Part shown: positions 56,831 through 64,000 of the stretch, piece by piece
How positions within the stretch are numbered: position 1 is the stretch's first letter
Layout: every line of letters begins with the position of its first letter
Assembly: GCA_039545355.1 (NCBI GenBank)
Contig: BCJJ01000032.1
Span: forward strand, 1 to 64,000
Source of the DNA: Trichosporon coremiiforme
Taxonomy: Eukaryota; Basidiomycota; Tremellomycetes; Trichosporonales; Trichosporonaceae
DNA length: 64,000 bases
Direction of reading: 5' to 3'
Notes under the pieces: generated by a model
Databases searched by the model: none
Told to the model about the DNA's origin: nothing
Seen by the model: only the letters and a program-made list of their open reading frames with translations
Program-made: the position numbers and the translations under genes

Positions 56831-58711
56831 TTAGAGCTCGGAAAGATCGACGTCCTCCCAGTCACTGAGCTTCTCACCCATACCGTACAGAGCCTTGACG
56901 AGGGAGTACCTCTCCGTCGACCCGGCAGGCAGGAGAGAGATGACGCGCTGCGGCTTACCGTCAACGGAGGTGCCGAGGCGTCCTAGCCGACCCGCAATGC
57001 GCGCGTACACGGTCCCGCGCTCGCCCTTACCCCCATACTGTCTCTGCGTCTTTGACAGGCCGGCATAATCGAGCCCGTTCACGAGATACACCGTGTGGAG
57101 TTCTGGCAGATGCAGCCCCGTCAGACTCTCCCGGGATGCGATGAGGACGGGGTTAACCCCAGGTGCTGGGGGAGCGATACCCGCCGCAATCGCCTCGGGC
57201 ACGAGGGGCATGGCAGGCACGCCGAGCGACTCGAGATCCTCAGCGAGCGTCTTGAGCGAAGCGCCACTGGGGGGCAGGAAGAGGGCATACTTGCCCTCTG
57301 GCGGGGGTGCCGTGGCCTGGAGCAGCGCCACAGCCTCGGTGAACACGGGCGAGTGCCTCATCTCAGCCGCGACCTGCTGGGCCTCCTCGTCCCTCCTCGG
57401 TTCCTGGACGATCTCGCCGCGCTGCCGCCTCGCGCTCGCTTCGGCCTTGGCCTGCGCCGCCTGGGCCAGATGCGCCTCGGCCTCCTCTGGATCAACGGGC
57501 CACATTGCGCCCGAGGGCGCGACCTCGATCGCGTAGTGTTCCGGCTTGACGCCCATCGAGTCGTCGGTTATTCCGCCCATCTGCGCAGCGATCACCTCCA
57601 TGTTCTCCCTGACTGCGCGCTGCGCGTCGCTCGCCGTCGCGGTCCAGTTCAGGTCCGCCGTGTTGCGCACCCACCCGTGCTTGAACGCGAACGACTTGAG
57701 CTTGCTCTGCATCGTGGCTGAACTCCAGGCCGTGCGGATGTCGCGCCGCCGCGTCTGGTCCACGTCGGCGAGCTTGGCGTCGCGCCGGCCCTCGCGCGAC
57801 GAGCGCAGGTTGAACAGCTTGTCCATCACTGATACGAGCGGGGGCGGGTGCCGGATCACGGGGTGCAGGGCGAGGCGCTTCGGATCAATGTGCCGAGGCG
57901 GGAGGGGGCCGAGCATGTGGTCCGGCTCGTCGACTAGGATCCAGTCCGGCTTGAACCGGGCTTCGGACTCGAGGTACGTCTTCGGCGTCGCGATGACGAG
58001 GGGCCGGGTCAGGTCCGGCTCCGCGTCCCCTTCGGGCAAGAGCGAGGTCCACACCGGCGGCTGCTCCATCGTCACCTCGAGCAGGCGGTGGCAGAGATCC
58101 TCGACCTGTCGGGCTAGGTGCGGGGTTGGGACGAGGATGAGCGCCTTCTTCCCGTTCAAGGCCAGAGAGAGCGCAGCAAGGACGACGGAAAAAGTCTTGC
58201 CCCGCCCCATCGTGTCCGTGAAGTAGACGTCGGTGACCCCACGCTGGATCGTGAGCAGGAAGGCGAGCTGGGCCGGCGTAGGCGCCTTGATGTAGGGAAA
58301 CTCCTGGACTAGCTTTTCGACCACGATGGAGTGCACACCCGCACGCTGGGGTTAGCTTGGCTTGGTGGGAGAGCTTACCGTCCACGCATCGAGGGCTCGG
58401 GCGGTGTCCGCCGACATCTCAGTTGGGATCTCGGCAGCCTCCTCAGTCGATGCAGCTTCTGTTGTCTCAGTCGTCTCAGTCGTAGTCTCTACTGGTGTCG
58501 GTTCCGCTTTCGCCTTGCCAGTGTTCTGCTCGAGAGCGGCAGCAGTCTGCGTCGCAGGTGCAGTCGTCGCTGGCTCTGCTGTCGAAAGCTTGACCTCCTC
58601 CCATCGCCGGGCGGAGACGTGCAGAGCACGGAGCGGAGGAGGTGCAAGCCTCACTCTCGCAGGCACCTGTCGGGATATCCGGAACACCGATCTTAACAGT
58701 GCCGAGCTCAT
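56831..58711 (-). CDS. diverged mitochondrial DEAD-box-like helicase
   Basis: Protein of 615 residues. Exons: 58379-58711 and 56831-58345. The N-terminus (MSSALLRSVFRISRQVPARV) is a mitochondrial presequence, followed by a Thr/Glu-rich linker. RecA-like motifs are recognisable but altered: motif I is DTMGRGKT instead of the usual TGSGKT, motif II is VDEPD instead of VDEAD, motif III SSAT is kept, and the position of HRIGRTGR reads RIAGRLGRLG. Motif Q-like PTPAQLAFL is present. It may be a helicase of mitochondrial RNA or a pseudo-helicase. It is convergent with MSS51. Confidence 0.7.
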
Positions 58712-58978
58712 GGTGTCGATTGTTGTTGTTGAGGGGGTCTCATCGATCGCGGGTTCCAAGACCTTCACCGGGTGGTCGCGTTCATGACGCCGATCTCCGA
58801 AATTTTGGCTCCGTCGAGCATTTGCCACCAGCCAGCAGTCAGACTCTCCATCAGCGACCAAGCCTAGTTGCGACCTCCACCGAAAAGCCTCCGTCCATAT
58901 TTCGCGGATTGCCGAGTGCTTCATGACCGGCGATCTGCCTCAACTGCCTGCTTTCCTCTCCTAAAAACAACCATAACA

Positions 58979-59656
58979 ATGATCCCCGCCAACCTCGCCC
59001 CCGCCGCGCGCTCTGCGTACCGTGACGTGCTCCGCGCTGCGCGCACGACCTTCCACGGCGACCCGACGCGGCACATCGCCCTCGTCTCCGCCCTCCGCGC
59101 TACCTTTGAGAGCCCGACGCTGACCGCCCCGACCAGCTCTGTCGCGCACTCGGCCCCGAAGCCGAAGCGCCGCTCTCTGCTTAGGAAGGAGAAGGCGGAG
59201 GGTATTCCGGAGGTCGACCCTGCTTCCCCGGAGGAGCTCGCCAAGCGCATTCAGGAGTGGAAGGACGTCGCCGAGTTCCTGAGGAAGAACGTCGTGCAGG
59301 GCCGTCTGGACGAGGCGAAGGGAACATACAGTGAGTAATAGTGGTCGCTAAGCTCCTAGGTTGTGAAATGCAGACTGTTCGGACCTCTGCTTCGTCGCCT
59401 TCGAGCTGTCGCGCCGGTGCGGGCAGAGTAGAGGGAGGAAGACGCGTGCATGTGGATTTGTCTTCCCTCTCTTGCCCCTCAGTTGCAGGTTCCGTAGCAT
59501 GCACCGCCACTCAATCTCGTCTCTAGCGGACATTCCGGCTGACATGCAGAGCTCCGCGTTACGAAGGACACCGAGCTGGGCGACAACGAGGAGATCCGCA
59601 CGCCGAAGCCGCAGCCGATTACCCCGTTCCCGAACCGCAAGAAGTGCGGCGAGTAA
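58979..59656 (+). CDS. MZM1: Mzm1/LYRM7-like complex III assembly factor
   Basis: Small LYR-family mitochondrial matrix protein, 152 residues. Exons: 58979-59330 and 59550-59656, separated by a long 219-base intron. The N-terminus ARSAYRDVLRAARTTFHGD carries the LYR-type motif as AYR with the following arginines and phenylalanine. The later EFLRKNVVQG segment is typical of Mzm1/LYRM7, which guards the Rieske iron-sulfur protein before insertion into complex III. The C-terminal exon ends PITPFPNRKKCGE. The frame across the intron is exact. Confidence 0.82.
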
Positions 59657-60167
59657 AACATAGATCCAGTAGACGGAGTAGACGGAGTAGAGCAGAGGAC
59701 TATCATGCATTTATTACGATTCACAACGCTTGAGCGTGGACGCTTCTGTCTTGCCGAACGAACGGAGGCTGCGTACTGTGATTGACGCCAGAACTGGATC
59801 TATTTTCTGGAGCCAGGGCGGATTCGAAACGGACCTCGTTCAGGGCCGGCTGTATTTGGCCGCCACCCGGGACTGACTTGTCGTCGCGTAGACGTAGGTT
59901 GGGTGCGGAACGAGGAACGGGCAGCCTCCACCATGGCAGTCACGGCACGGTAACAGCAAGCCCAGCCAGCCCAGCCAGCCCAGCACGCACCTCCTCTCTA
60001 CTCTCGACCCTCAGTCTTCCTCGCGACCAAAGACACCCTCGGTCCCCCCTCCCCGCGCAAGCACGAACGCCATCTTCCTTCCCTCGACCTCCTCTCCCCT
60101 TCTCCGCAACCGTCACCTCCACGCTCCTTAGCCCGGCCAGCGCACAGCCGACCAGCCGAGACGAGCG
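59657..60167. other. promoter of the FHIP gene with CCCAGCCAG repeats
   Basis: 511 bases. CCCAGCCAG is repeated at 59961-59978 with a partial third copy to 59984. The rest before 60168 is C/T-rich, a probable leader. No gene seen. Confidence 0.5.
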
Positions 60168-63100
60168 ATGGAGGTGTCCACCTTCTTCACCCGCCTCCTT
60201 GCGGCCCCCAAGCCTGCCACCGCCGTCGACGCTCCCGACAACCTCCCCGCCTTCGACGCCGCTTGGCAGGCAGTCCGCCAGACACTCGAGCACCCCGACG
60301 AACGGCAACTCGCCCGCGGCATCGCTTCGACAGATGTGCCGCGGAATCTTAAGCACATCGTCGATGCGCTCGTCTACGAGTCAAACAGAACGGACGAGGA
60401 CACGACCGGTGCATGCCTCGAGTACTTCCTCCGACATGACATGCTCGGCCAGCTCGAGCGGTTGTGCCAGACGAACCGGCCAAGGGGTATCAAAGGTGAG
60501 TTCCCATCTCGACCATTCCTCCACGATTGCCAGCGTGCAGCAGGCGGCCAGACAGACAACAGCTGAAACTTCTCACATTGTTGTTGACAATGCCTGAACC
60601 AACGCTTATGACGCTCGACTGCGACGCTGTCCCTTCCCTGCTTGAACGTCCGAGATTTCAACGCTGACAATCCCTTAGACGAGGTCGTGCGCGCGGCGAA
60701 CAACCTGGTCGTACTTATGTCGGAGCGCTTTCTCGTGCACAACGCCGTCCACCGACCACTCCGAAGACTGATCCGGTCATGCGTCGGCGATGCACCCAGT
60801 GAGCGGGTCGACGGCGCTGCGCGTGTCGTTGGTGCTGCTGCGAATGGGGATGAGTTCGAGGACTTTATGGACTTTGAGGAAGACCTCGTCGACCTTATGT
60901 GCATTCTGTGCTCACGACTAAGAGCATACCCCCCGCTCCTGCTGATCTTCTTTCACGACCGCGGCTGGCTCGTCCCGCACACTTCGAGCGGTGCGCCCAA
61001 CATGCCCTCCATGGGTGCCGCCATGTCTTCCCCGCTCGCCAGCAGGACTTTGTCAACACCACCGCGGAACAACACACCAAGCGTCGGCAACAATGTCTTG
61101 TCGCCCGTCAGGATGGAACGAACATTGTCCCCCTCCCCGTCCATCGCTACTGGACGCTCCGGACGTTCGGCGAGATCAGGGGAGACGTCGATGAGCGATC
61201 CGAGTAACACTCATTTTGAATTCCTGCTGTTCCGATATCTGCTCCGCTTCGTCCACCGCGAAGGCAGGATAGGCGACTTTGCGCGAGCCGGCCTGCTCTT
61301 CCTTTTCGACATTGCGTTCCTCGCCCCGGGCGATGAGGGCGGAGACACGCTCGCGATGGCCCCGGTCGGAGGGCAGGACCCATTACAGGACGCTAGAGAC
61401 GCCATGGCAGAGTACATCCTCGACTCGGACTTTGCGGACATCATGGCCGCCGGCCTCGGTGCGACGTACTCGATCCTTCCGACAAAACTGCACGTGCCGA
61501 GCTTGGCGGAGCAGGTTCGTTCCGACCCCGACGCAGCGGACGGCGCCATGTACCTCGGAGCAGGGGAGAAGGGCGACAGCCAGCAGAATGAATATGACGA
61601 CGACGACGTTATCGAGTCCAACGACATCGACGTCCACGCCCAGCTCGACCTGCTTATGCGACTGTTCGGCTTCCTGCAGGATATTCTGTACCGTTGCCAC
61701 TCGCCGCTGCTGTATGCCGACCCGGGAGCCGAGGTGACTTCAATCCAAGTTCTTGGACCGGCGGTCGCGAACGCTACGCTGGAAGCTGTGCAGAAGACGT
61801 TCGTCGACAATGTCCTGTACCCGTCCATTCTGGAGTGCAGTCCGAACGACGGCAGCTCAGTCGCAATCCTGACGTACCTCGATGTTCTGCTGTCGAACCT
61901 CGAGGACGGCCCGATCCTGCACCGCATCCTAGACGTGCTCATGGACGCCAACGCCCCGCCGCCATCGCTTTCGTCGCCGAAGCGCAAGAAGCAGCGCAAG
62001 ACGGGTGCGATGGCTTACGTTGCCCCGTTCGTTCCTGTGGCGCAAGACAACTACTTTTCGACGGAGGAGCGCTTCACGCTCCGCGACCTGATTCTCGACA
62101 ACCTGCGCTCTTCTTCCGAGGCATCGGCTGCGGCTGCCCTCCACTTCATCGCCACCCTCCTTTCTGACCATTGTAGGCATGTTACCTCCAAGCTGCTCGT
62201 CATCGTGCGCGAGCCCTCGGCGACTGCGCTTGCTCGACCCTCCCTTCCTCCGCCAGAGTCAGAGTCCTGGCAGTCTACTCTTCCTCCGCCCGTTACTTCG
62301 ACCGACGCCCACCTCCAGGAGCCGGAACTGTACAGCGGCCTGATCCCGAAACTCGACGACGTCATCCAGAGCAGCCACGACGTGATTGGCTTCGCGTCGT
62401 ATCTAGCTGACGCCGAGGCGTTCCTGGAGGCAGACGGGTGCTGGCGGTCATCGCGCGTACCGCTCGAGTTCGTGAACGACGACGGACACCCGACCTTGCT
62501 CCGGGTAGGCGAGTACGACTCGGACCCGCTGCAGCACAAGCTATCCCCTTCGGACCCGCTCGTGCGGCAGCTCATGCAGCAGCTCGGCGAGTGGTTCGCC
62601 TCTCCGCCAGACCGTAACGTCGCGCTTACAGGAGCCATCTCCGCCGTCGCACGGTGTCCGCACCGCTCGCTGACAGGATGGCTGCTGTACGATGTGCCAC
62701 GGGAAGCTGACCCGTGGGATGAGTCTGTTAGTGTCTCGTCGGATGACTCGGTGGGCGAGATTCAGCGGTCTGGCGTGCAGTCGAGGTCCGACGACCCCTT
62801 CAGCCACGTCACGCTTCCAGCACTGTACCAGATCCTGCGCCAGCTCGTAAAGCAGGTCGGTGCTTTCCGGAGCCTGGACGGCTTCGACCGCCTCCTCGCG
62901 GAGCGGCGACAGGGTCTCCTGTTCGCGGACCACTTAGAGGAATCGATGACGCTGATGGCCGAGGAGGCGCCGGACATGACGCCGAAGCAGAAGGGCGGTC
63001 TAGCCAAGCTGAAGGCTCTGTGGAACAGCCCAGGTTTGAAGCGCAAGGTGTCTGGCGTCCCGCCGCCCGCGGTCACTCCTCCCTCGGCGCCAAGCACGCC

Positions 63101-63566
63101 GTCGCGTCCTCCAGGCAGCCGCCGGGGAACAATCTCCACGCCTCCGTTGCCGCGCACTCCGAGCCACACCGGCACGAACGGCCCCAGTACCCCGGGTACG
63201 CCGGGCACGCCGTCGCCTGCCCCGCCTCTCCCGCCCCCACCACCATTCAAGACGCACTACGCCGGCACTGCGGGGGCAGTAGACGTCTCCCCAGCCCAGC
63301 CGCCACAGCAAGGTCCCTGGGCCGAGGAAGCAAAAGACACGCTCGGCCTGACACTGGGCGACCTGTCGCTGTCCGCGCCAAGCGTCTCCGAAGCCAGCGC
63401 AACGGAAACAGACAGCGCGGCCGCGCCCGAGCGCCGCCTGCCGGGACGCATGAGCCTGACGAGCGTGCTTGACAACTGCATCGTGCTCGAGGAACTCGTC
63501 AAGGAGCTCGTGGCCATCATTGTAGCGCGGCGCGCAATGGGGATCGACCAGGTCGGGTATGTCTGA
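60168..63566 (+). CDS. FHIP/RAI16-like protein of the FTS-Hook-FHIP complex
   Basis: Large helical protein of 1071 residues. Exons: 60168-60495 and 60679-63566. The start of the family core reads FLRHDMLGQLERLCQTNRP, then VRAANNLVVLMSERFLVHNA. Later family features are CSRLRAYPPLLLIFFHD, FEFLLFRYLLRFVHREGRI, ARAGLLFLFDIAF and LYRCHSPLLYADPG. A Pro/Thr/Ser-rich disordered segment covers about residues 860-960, and the tail VLEELVKELVAIIVARR is helical. In Aspergillus the FhipA protein links early endosomes (through RabA/Rab5) to dynein through HookA. A Rab5 gene lies 15 kb away in this window. Confidence 0.87.
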
Positions 63567-64000
63567 CCGCGGCGCTGACCCCTATTATAGACTAGTCCAT
63601 CCCATAATGCACAACCCACAGCCACAGCACTGTAGCACCTGACGATGCGATGACCTTTTACGATATTTCTGACCTAACGTTGCAACGAGACTTCTGAAGT
63701 ACCGAATGCTGAGCCAATGTATACTGAAATGGCTGATGCGTTGAAGACGTAAACATGAGACACACACGTGACAACGAGCGATGAGGCGATGGGAGGAAGA
63801 TGAGAATGAAGGTGAGGCAAACACGGACGGGCCAAGAAACACCTGTGTTGCAAAACGGTAGTATCAATGCACACAAAACTCGCCCCGGTGGCTCTGGTGA
63901 CTCGCGGCCACCGATCTAAAATGGAAAAGTGTATCTGTAAGAGGAAGGATGCAAAGTATGGGGGTTGGGGTGGGGTGGATCCTCATGGTGTCCAGACCTG
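63567..64000. other. intergenic end of window
   Basis: 434 bases after the FHIP stop codon. Probably its 3' UTR and terminator region. No gene, tRNA or repeat recognised. Confidence 0.5.

Overview
The window is nuclear DNA of a basidiomycete yeast-like fungus. Most genes are split by introns of about 33-50 bases with GTGAGT/GTGAGC donors and a CTGAC or CTAAC branch site only a few bases before the acceptor. Coding sequence is GC-rich, promoters are pyrimidine-rich, and both tRNA genes carry introns. The gene set (Mss51, Mzm1, Rax2, FHIP, Rab5, PP4, Nup49-type nucleoporin, cellular RNA-dependent RNA polymerase) and the intron style suggest Tremellomycetes, possibly Trichosporonales. That placement is inference; no marker gene in the window proves it. 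Exon models were built by hand from splice signals and checked by reading-frame continuity, so junctions are predictions.

Layout. 0-13 kb: a Zn2Cys6 transcription factor, an ADP1-like ABC transporter with an EGF-like N-terminus, and a Rax2-type polarity protein with a C-terminal SH3 domain. 13-25 kb: tRNA-Thr, a Dal5-type MFS permease, a GH89 alpha-N-acetylglucosaminidase, a siderophore-transporter-like MFS protein with a 10-base exon and an iron-GATA-like site upstream, and a GNAT acetyltransferase. 25-37 kb: an FG nucleoporin, the PP4 catalytic subunit, an 18-exon RNA-dependent RNA polymerase, and a peroxisomal-type acyl-CoA ligase. 37-41 kb: tRNA-Ser, then a region packed with intron signals that I read as a gene of about 26 tiny exons with internally repeated modules. 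41-64 kb: RNF10/Mag2-like RING protein, Rab5, an ATRIP/Ddc2-like protein, a cytochrome b5-domain protein, an F-box/WD40 protein, an ankyrin-type protein, Mss51, a diverged DEAD-box-like protein, Mzm1 and a FHIP/RAI16 protein.

This is mostly ordinary housekeeping sequence, not a biosynthetic cluster. Functional links are between individual genes: Rab5 and FHIP belong to early-endosome transport, Mss51 and Mzm1 to respiratory-chain biogenesis, and PP4 and the ATRIP-like protein to the DNA-damage response.

Two loci stand out. The RNA-dependent RNA polymerase has an intact frame through 18 exons, but its catalytic DxDGD motif reads NLSGD, so two of three metal-binding aspartates are missing. The 39.4-41.2 kb locus appears to be an undescribed micro-exon gene built from duplicated modules about 570 bases apart.
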